Notes: a model not told the origin generated them from the letters alone. Shown: positions 1 through 7,415, numbered from the stretch's first letter. The stretch is 15,979 nt of DNA from Alphaproteobacteria bacterium (GCA_005884715.1 VAZZ01000024.1:10711-26689); one strand, 5' to 3'. Made by a program: numbers and translations.

Positions 1-123
1 CTTGCCGAGGTCGACGCCCTCTTCGCCGAGATCGGTGGTATAGACATTGAAACCTTCCGACTTGAGCATCAGCTCGATGCTTTGCGCCGTCGCTGTATCG
101 TCCTCGATCAGCAGAACTCTCAT
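1..123 (-). CDS. ctrA: Cell-cycle response regulator CtrA, N-terminal 41 codons only
   Basis: This is the master cell-cycle transcription factor of Alphaproteobacteria, an OmpR-type response regulator that binds TTAA-N7-TTAA-like sites and controls flagellar, division and DNA-methylation genes. Only the start of the receiver domain is in the window. It begins MRVLLIEDD, with the acidic pair (E7, D8, D9) that helps bind Mg2+, and continues with TAQSIELMLKSEGFNVY and TTDLGEEGVDLGK, which match rhizobial CtrA very closely. The phospho-acceptor Asp and the DNA-binding domain lie beyond the left edge. The ATG at 121-123 is preceded by a good GAAGGGGA ribosome binding site. Upstream are three GTTAAC motifs and GANTC sites, consistent with autoregulation and CcrM control (inferred). 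The neighbouring divergent fliJ-like gene is the usual partner in Hyphomicrobiales. Confidence 0.93.
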   Translation of the reverse strand, partial: MRVLLIEDDTATAQSIELMLKSEGFNVYTTDLGEEGVDLGK

Positions 124-439
124 GCGTATCCCCTTCATCCGACCCGGACTACGGCGTCTCGCGGCGCGGGCTGAGCGACCCTTTTCCGCGAAACGGTCAG
201 TTAACATTGATTGTTAACATACGCCCGGAAAGGTTAACAAAATCTAATGGACATGACTCAAGAACACCGCCCCTCGTGCCGGAAAGCCCGGATTTACCCG
301 GTCTTAAGGTTACGCGCCCAAGATGGATCTCTGAGGGTCGAATCCTCAAATTAGTTGATTCGCGCCTTCATGCCTAGGGAAAGCCGGCAGACCGCCCGAG
401 CTTGGCCGGGCGCCCGTGTGTTGAGTAAAAGAGGTTTAT
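124..439. promoter_or_regulatory. Divergent ctrA / fliJ control region
   Basis: This 316-bp gap has no gene. It holds three copies of the palindrome GTTAAC (200-205, 213-218, 233-238), each containing the TTAA half-site recognised by CtrA. They are 13 and 20 bp apart, so none makes the exact TTAA-N7-TTAA spacing. It also holds three GANTC sites for the CcrM methylase (GACTC 255-259, GAATC 340-344, GATTC 357-361). The GTTAAC cluster lies 77-115 bp upstream of the ctrA start codon, suitable for autoregulation, while two GANTC sites lie nearer fliJ. CtrA autoregulation and CcrM control of ctrA are established in Caulobacter; their operation here is inference. Confidence 0.6.
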
Positions 440-838
440 ATGCGCTCGTCACGAGAGACGCTTCTCAGGCTGCACCGTTTCCGAACAGAAGAAAAACGCC
501 GGCAGGTCGCCGATATCGAGGCGATGATCGCTGATCTCATGCGCAAATATGACGATCTCGACGCCCAGATGAAAGTCGAGGAGCAGCGCACCGGCGTCAA
601 TGATCCGGCGCATTTCAACTATTCCATGGCGGCCAAATCGACGCGCGGCAGGCGCGACAATATCCTAAAGACCCTCGGCGATCTCAAGGATCAGCAGACC
701 GCGGCGCAAGCTTTGCTGCAGGAGGAAGAGGCCGAACTGCGCAAGCTCGAGCTTCTGGCAGAGAAGGACCTCGATCACCGGCCGGCCACCCGTGGCTCGC
801 CGACCGGATTCGCGCCGCGCCAGGCCGTCAGCTGAGCT
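440..838 (+). CDS. fliJ: FliJ-like flagellar export chaperone
   Basis: The product is a small (131 aa) charged protein that appears to be almost entirely alpha-helical. Long heptad-like stretches at about residues 8-52 and 70-112 predict an antiparallel coiled coil, as in FliJ, the soluble component of the flagellar type III export apparatus that works with the FliI ATPase. It starts MRSSRETLLRLHRFRTEEKR, a typical FliJ-like opening. The N-terminal half is rich in K/R and the C-terminal half in E/Q. The last 20 residues are Pro/Arg-rich and probably disordered. A GAGG ribosome binding site at 431-434 supports the ATG at 440. It diverges from ctrA, the arrangement known in Hyphomicrobiales. 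The family call rests on coiled-coil character, size and context; no catalytic motif exists to confirm it. Confidence 0.75.
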
Positions 839-849
839 ATAACCATCCT

Positions 850-956
850 TTCCGTCATCCGGGCGAAACAGGGACCCAATAAATTCTTTCCATGCGGGCA
901 GCGCCTTCGGGATCGCGCTCATTCAATGAGTCCGGCTTTCGCGGGCATGACAGGAA
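850..956. repeat. Dispersed-type palindromic repeat, about 107 bp, with imperfect 30-bp inverted arms
   Basis: The left arm (about 850-878, beginning TTCCGTCATCCGGGCGAAA) and the reverse complement of the right arm (about 927-956, reading TTCCTGTCATGCCCGCGAAA) align over about 29 bases with a few mismatches and small indels. The core GTCATGCCCGCGAAAGCCGG resembles intergenic repeat elements seen in many copies in proteobacterial genomes (from memory). It fills the gap between the convergent fliJ and sulfotransferase genes, so it could fold into a long stem-loop in either transcript and act as a bidirectional transcription end. There is no obvious transposase and no clear target-site duplication. 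Confidence 0.6.
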
Positions 957-973
957 GAATAATTGTATGGATC

Positions 974-1702
974 TTAGAGCTTGAACTGACGCAGGCGCTC
1001 GTAATAGGGCCAGGCCGCATCTGCAATCTTCGCCAGAGCGTTGTTGAGCTCGATGGTGCGTGTCTGCGGCTTTGCAAAGCCGGTCGACTGCCACACGGCG
1101 TTGTACCAATGCGGTGCCCACACGCCATCAAAGCTCTTGGGGCCTTTGGGCCAGGCCAGCATGTGATCATCGAAGGAAATCCCGCAAGCCTCGCATAGCC
1201 TCATGAGAACGCCGCGCGGATCCTTGAGAACATCATCGGCATCGATGACGGCAGGCGCGCGGCCCAGATGATCGCAGACGATATCGAAAATCTCCGCCTG
1301 TTCGACAAAGCCGATATCGCGCAAGGAGACATCCGCCCATTTCCTCGCATAGGAAGCGAGCACATGCTCCGGCCGGCGAACCAGGAAGGCATTCGTCAAC
1401 TGCAATATCCAGGAGCGGTCGAACCCCTTCAGCATGTGATGCGTCATATGCTTCTGATAGAAAACTGCTTTGCCGCCAGGCGGGGGACCGAGGCAGCGGG
1501 CGACGAGCTTGTCCCAGTCGCTTTCATTGGCCGCGATGATCTCATCGCGCATCGGATGGTCATTGCCGTGGGTCAGAAGCGAGAATGCATAGAAGGGCTC
1601 GTCCCAGGCAAAACAGTCAGGACGGTTGCCGAAGGAATACATCATAGCGGTCGAGATGTTGCGCGGGCCCGACCACATGGCGATGGTGACGGAAGGTATC
1701 AC
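974..1702 (-). CDS. Sulfotransferase-like P-loop protein
   Basis: A 242-aa single-domain protein resembling PAPS-dependent sulfotransferases. Near the N-terminus MWSGPRNISTAMM (residues 9-21) fits the 5'-phosphosulfate binding loop. FLVRRPEHVLASY (106-118) fits the 3'-phosphate binding segment with its conserved Arg and Ser. KHMTHHM (84-90) offers a candidate catalytic histidine. There is no signal peptide or membrane segment, so it is cytosolic. The ATG at 1700-1702 overlaps the stop codon of the upstream aminotransferase (ATGA), so the two are translationally coupled and probably work on related compounds. The acceptor substrate cannot be read from the sequence. Proteins of this group are often annotated only as sulfotransferase family, and some may not transfer sulfate. 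It is the last gene of the four-gene operon. Confidence 0.75.
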   Translation of the reverse strand: MIPSVTIAMWSGPRNISTAMMYSFGNRPDCFAWDEPFYAFSLLTHGNDHPMRDEIIAANESDWDKLVARCLGPPPGGKAVFYQKHMTHHMLKGFDRSWILQLTNAFLVRRPEHVLASYARKWADVSLRDIGFVEQAEIFDIVCDHLGRAPAVIDADDVLKDPRGVLMRLCEACGISFDDHMLAWPKGPKSFDGVWAPHWYNAVWQSTGFAKPQTRTIELNNALAKIADAAWPYYERLRQFKL

Positions 1703-2634
1703 AGTGCGCGTTTCGCCTCGCGCCTGGCCAGCGTCCCGTAGAGACCGGTCAATCTCGCCGTCATCGGGCCGATGCCGGTCCAGTCGCCTTTGGGTTTGAG
1801 CGGATGTGCGACGACGCGCCCGTCGATCTCGCGCACCGGCAGGAGGCCGGCGAAGGTGCCGGTGACGAAGGCCTCATCGGCGCCATAGACATCATAGAGC
1901 GAGAACTGCTTCTCGAAGACGGGGATGCCGTTCTCCCTGCACAGGCGGATGACGGCTCCGCGAGTGATGCCCGGAATGCAATATTGCCCGCTCGACGTCC
2001 ACACCTCGCCGCGCCTGACGATGAAGAAATGCGTCGAATTGCAGGTCGCGACGAAGCCTAAGGGATCGAGCATCAATGCTTCATCAGCGCCGGCATTCAT
2101 CGCCTGCACGCAAGCGGTGATGCAATTGAGCTTCGAATGCGAATTGAGCTTCTGGTCCTGCACGTCGGGAGCACCTCTACGCACATTGACGGTGTGGAGT
2201 CTCAGTCCCTTGGCCACGACCTCAGGCTTGGGCGCCTTCCATTCGGGGATGATCACGATAGTGGCCGGCGAGATCGTGGCGCGCGGATCCTGATAGGGCG
2301 TTGCCTTGACACCGCGCGTCACCATGAGGCGGATATGCACGCCATCCTTCATATTGTTGGCGTCGAGACAAGCAAAGACCTGTTTGACGAGTTGATCGGG
2401 CGTGAGGCCGATATCCATGAAGATGGCCTTGGCACCCTCATAGAGCCTTTCGATATGCTCACTCAGGAAAGCAATACCGCCATCATGGAGGCGCAAGCCC
2501 TCCCAGACGCCATCGCCCAGGATGAAGCCTGAATCGAACACCGAGACCACGGCCCTGAGGCGGGGTGTGAGCTCGCCATTGATCGAGATCAGGATATCCT
2601 CGTTGCGCGGATCGATTTTGAACTCTTGCGTCAC
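1699..2634 (-). CDS. Fold-type IV PLP aminotransferase (BCAT / D-amino-acid transaminase-like)
   Basis: A 311-aa member of the class IV aminotransferase family, which includes branched-chain and D-amino-acid aminotransferases and aminodeoxychorismate lyase. Visible landmarks are VFDSGFILGDGVWEGLR (32-48), an HSKLN segment with the PLP-binding lysine at K168, the phosphate-binding turn PGITRG (221-226) and TGTFAGLLPVREIDGR (258-273). The segment LDPLGFVATCNSTHFFIV (189-206) aligns with the IlvE segment that carries GYISEG. Thr197 replaces the glutamate that contacts the pyridine nitrogen of PLP, and His202 replaces the usual Asn. The start is GTG at 2632-2634, overlapping the antiporter stop (GTGA), with GAGGAG upstream as ribosome binding site. 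Substrate and stereospecificity are unknown. Coupling to the sulfotransferase suggests a shared pathway (inference). Confidence 0.85.
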   Translation of the reverse strand: MTQEFKIDPRNEDILISINGELTPRLRAVVSVFDSGFILGDGVWEGLRLHDGGIAFLSEHIERLYEGAKAIFMDIGLTPDQLVKQVFACLDANNMKDGVHIRLMVTRGVKATPYQDPRATISPATIVIIPEWKAPKPEVVAKGLRLHTVNVRRGAPDVQDQKLNSHSKLNCITACVQAMNAGADEALMLDPLGFVATCNSTHFFIVRRGEVWTSSGQYCIPGITRGAVIRLCRENGIPVFEKQFSLYDVYGADEAFVTGTFAGLLPVREIDGRVVAHPLKPKGDWTGIGPMTARLTGLYGTLARREAKRAL

Positions 2635-4535
2635 GATGCGGCCTTCTCCTCATTTTCGGTCAGACTGCGGGGATCCTGCGAGGCTTCGGACAAAGTCCCC
2701 CAGGAGCGGTCCAGCGCCAATTCGGGCCGGGGCCCCTGATCGATCGACAATACGCGTTCGATCTCGGCCTGCGCGGCGCGGGATATGTCGACGATCGTGT
2801 CGATGTCGCCGGCATGCCTTGCGGTGCGGCGGATCAGCGCCTCGTCATGGCGGCGGAACAGGCGCAACGCGCGGGCGGCTTCATAAGGATGGGTTCCGAG
2901 CGCCACCAGCGCGTCCTCAGCCATCGCCAGCGATGAATCGAAGACCTCGCGATAGACATGCTCCACCCCGGCATTGAGGAGCTCATAGGCATGGGTGCGA
3001 TCGAAGGCACGTGCGAAGATCTCGAGATGCGGGAAATGCCGAAGCGCCAGCTCGACGATCTCGTTGGTCTTCTCGCGGTCATCGATGGCGATGACGAGGA
3101 CCCTGGCATCGGCAGCGCCTGCAGCATGCAGAAGATCCCCACGCGTGGCATCGCCGTAGAAGACCTTGAAGCCGAACTGGCGCAGTGCATCAATCTGCTC
3201 GGCATCGTGATCGAGCACGGTCGCGCGCGAGCCATTGGCCGCAAGTACGCGCCCGACCGTCATGCCGAACCGGCCATGCCCCAGGATGATCACCGGCGAA
3301 CCGGTCTGGTCGATCCGGTCGGGTTCGCGCTTGAAGCCCAGGCCTTCGAAGCGTGGGTGGATGACCCTGGCATCAAGCATCATCAGGAGCGGGGCTGCCG
3401 CCATCGACAGCGCCACGATGGCGACCAGCATATTGGCTTCGGTGACGGCAAGCAGCCCGAGGCCGGCGGCGAAGGAAATGAGCACGAAGGCGAATTCACC
3501 GCCTTGCGCCAGAGAGAACGAGAAGAGCGAGGCGCGCGGCGGCTTCATGCGGGCGAAGCGGGCGATGGCATAGAGTACGATCAGCTTGGTTGCGACGAAA
3601 GCGATCATGCCGCCGAAGATCAGGACAGGGGCCGAGGCGATGAGATCGAAATCGATGCCCGCCCCCACCGCGATGAAGAACACCGCGAGGAGAATACCCT
3701 TGAATGGCTCCAAATCCATTTCGAGTTCATGGCGGTATTCACTTTCGGCAAGCAGCACGCCGGCGAGGAAGGTGCCGAGGGCGGGCGACAGGCCGACAGT
3801 CTCCATGAGAAGCGTGATGCCGACGACAAGAGCCAGCGCCAGGGCGACGAATATCTCGCGCAAACCGGTCATGGCGATGAGGCGGAACAGGGGGCGCATC
3901 AGATAGCGCCCGGCCAGCACGATTAGGGCGACTGCGGCGAACACGATCAAGGCCTGCTGCCAGGCGGGGAGGTTCGCAAGATAGCCATGCGCTTCCTGAG
4001 CCGGCGCGCCGTCACCCATCGCCAGAAGCGGCAGCAGCGCCAGGATCGGGATGACGGCGATGTCCTGGAACAGCAGCACCGAAAACACCGCCTGTCCGCC
4101 CGAGGTCTTGAGCTTTCCACGTTCGGCAAGACTCTGCAGCACGATGGCGGTCGAGGACATTGCGAGGATGAGGCCGATGGTGAGCGAGGTCTTCCAGGCG
4201 AGGCCTGTGAGGATCAAAGCGACGGCGAGCACAGCCGAGGTCGCCACCACCTGCAACCCGCCGAGCCCAAGTATCGGCTTGCGCAAGGTCCATAATTTCG
4301 ACGGCTGCAATTCGAGGCCGACCAGGAACAGCATGACGATGACGCCGAACTCGGCAAAATGCAGGACGTCCCGGCGCTCGCTGCCGACCAGCCCCAAGAC
4401 CGATGGCCCGATCAGCATGCCGGCAACGAGATAGCCCAGCACCGAGCCGAGGCCCAGCCGCGCCGCGAGCGGAACCGAGATAACGGCGGCGGTCAGGTAG
4501 ATGAAGGCGCCGAGCAGAAAACTGTCAAGTTGCAT
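2631..4535 (-). CDS. KefB/KefC-type K+/H+ antiporter (CPA2) with RCK domain
   Basis: A 634-aa inner-membrane protein of the monovalent cation:proton antiporter-2 family. Residues from about 5 to 395 form some 12 hydrophobic segments of the Na+/H+-exchanger fold. The stretch HELEMDLEPFKGILLAVFF fits the KefC regulatory-loop region. The cytosolic part begins about residue 412 with a Rossmann nucleotide-binding RCK/TrkA-N domain: the glycine motif GHGRFG followed by VLDHD at the end of the second strand. KefC-type systems release K+ with acidification during electrophile stress and are held closed by glutathione. I chose the ATG at 4533-4535 (MQLDSFLLGAF), which overlaps the stop of the upstream KefF-like gene. 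A start 12 codons further upstream is possible but would add a charged tail inside that gene. Length matches KefC (about 620 aa). Confidence 0.88.
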   Translation of the reverse strand: MQLDSFLLGAFIYLTAAVISVPLAARLGLGSVLGYLVAGMLIGPSVLGLVGSERRDVLHFAEFGVIVMLFLVGLELQPSKLWTLRKPILGLGGLQVVATSAVLAVALILTGLAWKTSLTIGLILAMSSTAIVLQSLAERGKLKTSGGQAVFSVLLFQDIAVIPILALLPLLAMGDGAPAQEAHGYLANLPAWQQALIVFAAVALIVLAGRYLMRPLFRLIAMTGLREIFVALALALVVGITLLMETVGLSPALGTFLAGVLLAESEYRHELEMDLEPFKGILLAVFFIAVGAGIDFDLIASAPVLIFGGMIAFVATKLIVLYAIARFARMKPPRASLFSFSLAQGGEFAFVLISFAAGLGLLAVTEANMLVAIVALSMAAAPLLMMLDARVIHPRFEGLGFKREPDRIDQTGSPVIILGHGRFGMTVGRVLAANGSRATVLDHDAEQIDALRQFGFKVFYGDATRGDLLHAAGAADARVLVIAIDDREKTNEIVELALRHFPHLEIFARAFDRTHAYELLNAGVEHVYREVFDSSLAMAEDALVALGTHPYEAARALRLFRRHDEALIRRTARHAGDIDTIVDISRAAQAEIERVLSIDQGPRPELALDRSWGTLSEASQDPRSLTENEEKAAS

Positions 4536-5145
4536 GGCGTTTTTTCTGGAGCCGTTGCTCCTCGAAGGCAAGCGGCAGGGTGTAGCCCTTGGCGAGGCGC
4601 GTCATCGGGTCGATATGACCATCGCGCAGCCCCTCGATGAGGCCCTGATAGTCGCTGGTCTTGATGGAGAGGTCCTCACCCGTCAGCCAGCGGCCGGCAA
4701 AGATTGCGAAGGGCTGCAGATAGGCCATACCGCACAGATGCGCCGACTGATTGAAGGGGCTCAAGAGCTCGGTAATGTCGAAGCGGTTACGACCCTGGCG
4801 GCGATAGGCGGCTTCGGCACCACCCGTCGATATCGCATTCTTCAGGAATTTGCGGTGGAGCTTGTCGCCGCCCGGCCCGTAGGCCCAGCCAAGCTCAAGC
4901 ACAAGATCGAGCCATTCCTTGATGATGGCCGGCGCCGAATACCAGTAGAAGGGATGCTGCAGCACGATGAGATCATGATCGAGGAGAAGCGACTGCTCAT
5001 GGCCGACATCGATGGTGAAATCGGGATAGGCGGCATAGAGGTCGTGAAAAGTGACGCCGGGCAGGTCGCGGACGGCGTCATGAAGGGCACGCTGGACATG
5101 CGAACCGGACAAGCGGGGATGGGCAAAGAGGATGAGGATCTTCAT
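4525..5145 (-). CDS. KefF-like NAD(P)H quinone oxidoreductase / antiporter ancillary protein
   Basis: A 206-aa flavodoxin-fold protein that should bind FMN and use NAD(P)H. It starts MKILILFAHPRLSGSHVQRA, the HPxxSxS-type phosphate loop of the NAD(P)H dehydrogenase (quinone) / KefF-KefG / MdaB family. The segment QHPFYWYSAPAIIKEWLD is the conserved flavin-proximal strand and helix, and GGAEAAYRRQGRNRF lies where the family binds the isoalloxazine ring. KefF and KefG dock on the RCK domain of KefC and KefB and are needed for full activity; the immediately downstream, overlapping antiporter gene supports that role. I chose the ATG at 5143-5145 because the family begins exactly there; the longer frame up to 5211 would add 22 non-conserved residues. 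First gene of the minus-strand operon. Confidence 0.85.
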   Translation of the reverse strand: MKILILFAHPRLSGSHVQRALHDAVRDLPGVTFHDLYAAYPDFTIDVGHEQSLLLDHDLIVLQHPFYWYSAPAIIKEWLDLVLELGWAYGPGGDKLHRKFLKNAISTGGAEAAYRRQGRNRFDITELLSPFNQSAHLCGMAYLQPFAIFAGRWLTGEDLSIKTSDYQGLIEGLRDGHIDPMTRLAKGYTLPLAFEEQRLQKKRHAT

Positions 5146-5228
5146 GAGATTTCGAAGATAGAGGATGCTGACAGAAGCGGGCAAGGGACAAGGATATCGT
5201 CGCGCCGTCAATGATCCCGGAGGGTCCG

Positions 5229-5600
5229 ATGCCGAATGCCAATTTCATGCTCCTGTTTGTGGACAGCCCGCCGGCCAGCGGCGCTTTCTACAAAGCGCTA
5301 TTCAATCGCGAGCCGGTCGAGGCATCTGCGACCTTCACTCTCTTTGCGCTCGATTCCGGCCTCATGCTCGGACTGTGGTCGCGCCACACGGCAGAGCCTC
5401 GTCCCGGCGCTGCCGCAGGGGGAGGGGAGATCGGCTTCACCGTCGACAGCAATGCCGCCGTCGATGCCACCTTTGAAGACTGGAAAAAGCGGGGCGTATC
5501 GATTCTGCAGCCGCCCGTGGACATGGATTTCGGCCGCACATTTGTGGCCCTTGATCCGGACGGACACCGCCTGCGCGTCTTCGCGCCGGCTCCGGCATGA
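5229..5600 (+). CDS. VOC (glyoxalase/bleomycin-resistance) family protein
   Basis: A 123-aa protein with one pair of beta-alpha-beta-beta-beta units of the vicinal oxygen chelate fold. Typical parts are MLLFVDSPPASGAFYKALF at the N-terminus, FALDSGLMLGLW in the middle and DFGRTFVALDPDGHRLRVF near the end, the last being the classic VOC closing strand. VOC proteins include dioxygenases, glyoxalases, epimerases and drug-binding resistance proteins. This close subgroup is sometimes annotated as phenazine or drug resistance, but the ligand cannot be told. I chose the ATG at 5229, seven bases after the start of a GGAGGG ribosome binding site; an ATG at 5211 lacks one. Its stop overlaps the next gene (ATGA), so it heads a three-gene operon. 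It diverges from the kef-like operon across 83 bp. Confidence 0.82.
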   Translation: MPNANFMLLFVDSPPASGAFYKALFNREPVEASATFTLFALDSGLMLGLWSRHTAEPRPGAAAGGGEIGFTVDSNAAVDATFEDWKKRGVSILQPPVDMDFGRTFVALDPDGHRLRVFAPAPA

Positions 5601-5989
5601 GCAGCGGTCACTGGATCGCCATCGCCTCGGCCGAGCATGTGAGACGTGGGCGCAAGAAAGGCTTCATGCAGGTCTCGCATGGCAAGGAAAAGGATGGGCT
5701 TCAATCCTTTACCGCCATCGGCACGGTGCGGGAGGGCGAGCCCTATCGGGCCGACATGGGCAGGTTCAAGCCCTATCGGCGCGATGTCGCTTGGGCAGAC
5801 GCAAAGGAAGCCCCGATCAAGCCGCTCCTGGAGCGGCTTGAATTCACTTCCGGTAAGGCGAATTGGGGTTATCAATTGCGCTTTGGGCTCTTCGCCGTGA
5901 GTGCGAACGACTTCCGGATGATCGCTGAGGCCATGGGCGCCAAGCTTCCGTTCCGGACACTATCGGCGTCGTCGTCTGACCCATAATAT
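5597..5989 (+). CDS. EVE-domain protein (UPF0310-like), apparently with an internal in-frame deletion
   Basis: This 129-aa protein matches the small EVE-domain family related to YTH/ASCH/PUA-like domains that bind modified bases in nucleic acids. Recognisable parts are HWIAIASAEHVRRGRKKGFM (5-24), QVSHGK (25-30), LQSFTAIGTVREGEPYRADM (35-54) and RDVAWADAKEAPIKPLLERL. In the family as I recall it, about 24-27 residues separate the HGK from the LQxFTAIG strand, including a GD..vYYSPT strand; here only EKDG lies between them. The reading frame is otherwise intact, so the deletion is in frame. A GGCAAG in the remaining junction is compatible with deletion between short repeats. It overlaps the VOC gene by 4 nt. 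The fold may be compromised, or this may be a divergent minimal form. Confidence 0.78.
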
Positions 5990-5996
5990 CTGGGGG

Positions 5997-6470
5997 ATGA
6001 GCACCCCCTTAAGCCCGTGCGAAGTCTTCCTCGCCCTTGTCAATGGCATTTGCGAGGACAGGCTCGATGAGGTCATCGATCTCTATGCAGAAAAGACGGA
6101 TGTGTCGCATCCTTTCGATCCACTGCGCGGTCATGGCCTTACCAGCCGGGCCGAACTCGCCCAGCATTTCACGCGCCACCCGATCCGGCAGACCATCAAG
6201 GCCCACCCTGCCAATATCAAGGTCCATGAGACGCATGACCCGGAGGTCATCGTGGCGGAATTCGACTATGCGGGCGAAAATCTGGATACTGGGGCGCCGT
6301 TTGCCTATCGGTGCGTCTTCATCATGAGAGTGCGCAACGGCAAGATCGTCGAGTCGCGCGACTATATCGACCATTTGAGCTCGGCCGAGGCGCGAGGCCT
6401 GCTTGCGCCTCTCCTTGCCGAGATCACAGCGCGCCGAACAGGCAATGCCGATTCATCGCCTGCAGCCTAG
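5997..6470 (+). CDS. SnoaL-like / NTF2-like family protein
   Basis: A 157-aa alpha+beta barrel-type protein: an N-terminal helix (VFLALVNGICEDRLDEVIDLYAE), then HPFDPLRGHGLTSRAELAQHF and strands including VIVAEFDYAGENLDTG, AYRCVFIMRVRNGKIVESRDYIDH. The closing strand with RNGKIVESRDYIDH is characteristic of SnoaL-like polyketide cyclases, ketosteroid isomerases and the many NTF2-like proteins of unknown function. Acidic and histidine residues (D35, H38, D143, H145) could line the pocket but no reaction can be assigned. The ATG at 5997 follows a GGGGG tract and sits seven bases after the EVE stop, so it is the third gene of the VOC-EVE-SnoaL operon. The last 15 residues look disordered. Confidence 0.75.
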   Translation: MSTPLSPCEVFLALVNGICEDRLDEVIDLYAEKTDVSHPFDPLRGHGLTSRAELAQHFTRHPIRQTIKAHPANIKVHETHDPEVIVAEFDYAGENLDTGAPFAYRCVFIMRVRNGKIVESRDYIDHLSSAEARGLLAPLLAEITARRTGNADSSPAA

Positions 6471-6582
6471 ATATCATTCTGGATCATTGCCCTATTTATG
6501 GACGCGCCGCAATCTTGCCAGGCCATGAGCGGAAAGTCCGATCCAGGATGGCATGGACTCGGTGGAGATTTGCGGAGGGATC

Positions 6583-7326
6583 ATGCTGCAACGTATCAAG
6601 CGTTATGTAAATCGGATTGCCAGCCCAGCCGGTAACGCGCTTTCATCCGTAACGAGTGCAGAGACGCGTGAATTGCTGTCGCGCATCCGCTCTGCCAAGC
6701 TCACCTATCTGTCAGACAGAAAGCTGGCGAGCTTGGCCAGCACATGCAGCGCCATTGAAGAAGCCAGGTTGCCCGGTATCTTCATCGAGGCCGGTTGCGC
6801 GCTTGGCGGCTCTGCGATCCTGATTGCAACCTTGAAAAACGCCGAACGTCCTTTTTTCATTTATGACGTATTCGGCATGATCCCTCCGCCGACAAAAGAA
6901 GACACACTAGATATTCACGATCGATATCGGACCATTGTGGAAGGAAAATCCGTCGGAATCGACGGCGACAAATACTATGGCTGCAAGGAGAATTTATATG
7001 ATGTTGTCCAGGCCAACTTGAGAAGCTTTGGTATCGACCCTGACGAACAGTCCGTGTCGCTAGTCAAAGGGTTGGTGCAGGACACGATGCAAATCGACCA
7101 GCCCGTAGCCTTTGCCCATGTCGACGTCGACTGGTATGAGCCGGTGCTGACCTGCCTGCAGCGCGTCTTCCCCAAGCTCGTCGAGGGCGGCAGTATAATT
7201 CTCGATGACTACCACGATTGGGGCGGCTGCAGGAAAGCGACCGATGAGTATTTGCGAGAAGTCACCGGTCAATTTATCCTCGACGACAAAGCAGGCTCGA
7301 TGAAAATGACCAGAGTGAAGACATAA
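6583..7326 (+). CDS. TylF/macrocin O-methyltransferase-like SAM methyltransferase
   Basis: A 247-aa class I SAM-dependent methyltransferase of the TylF (macrocin O-methyltransferase) family, which methylates sugar hydroxyls in antibiotics and surface polysaccharides. IFIEAGCALGGSAILIA (66-82) is the SAM loop. FFIYDVFGMIPPP (91-103) is the second strand with its acidic residue. FAHVDVDWYEPVLTC (177-191) and GGSIILDDYHDWGGC (202-216) carry the paired aspartates expected to bind the divalent metal. I chose the ATG at 6583, preceded by GGAGGG four bases away, over an ATG 10 codons upstream. By eye the central part has visibly lower GC and more A/T-ending codons than its neighbours, which may indicate later acquisition. 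There is no glycosyltransferase or biosynthetic cluster beside it, so its substrate is unknown. Confidence 0.83.
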   Translation: MLQRIKRYVNRIASPAGNALSSVTSAETRELLSRIRSAKLTYLSDRKLASLASTCSAIEEARLPGIFIEAGCALGGSAILIATLKNAERPFFIYDVFGMIPPPTKEDTLDIHDRYRTIVEGKSVGIDGDKYYGCKENLYDVVQANLRSFGIDPDEQSVSLVKGLVQDTMQIDQPVAFAHVDVDWYEPVLTCLQRVFPKLVEGGSIILDDYHDWGGCRKATDEYLREVTGQFILDDKAGSMKMTRVKT

Positions 7327-7415
7327 TTGCTCTTTGAGGCATTTCTTATCGAGGCTCGGCAAAAGCAGCAGCGGCGTCCTGGAGCGCCGTCGGACCCCAT
7401 ACTAATTTATAGGAT

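Noticed and set aside
2958..3926. Long open frame (322 codons) on the plus strand opposite the Kef antiporter
   Set aside because: It is antisense to a clear CPA2 antiporter, is very rich in charged residues as expected from a shadow of a GC-rich gene, and has no recognisable motif.
7371..7388. CGGCG/CGCCG hairpin between the TylF and sciP ends
   Set aside because: The 5-bp stem lacks a T tract on either strand, so I could not support calling it a terminator.
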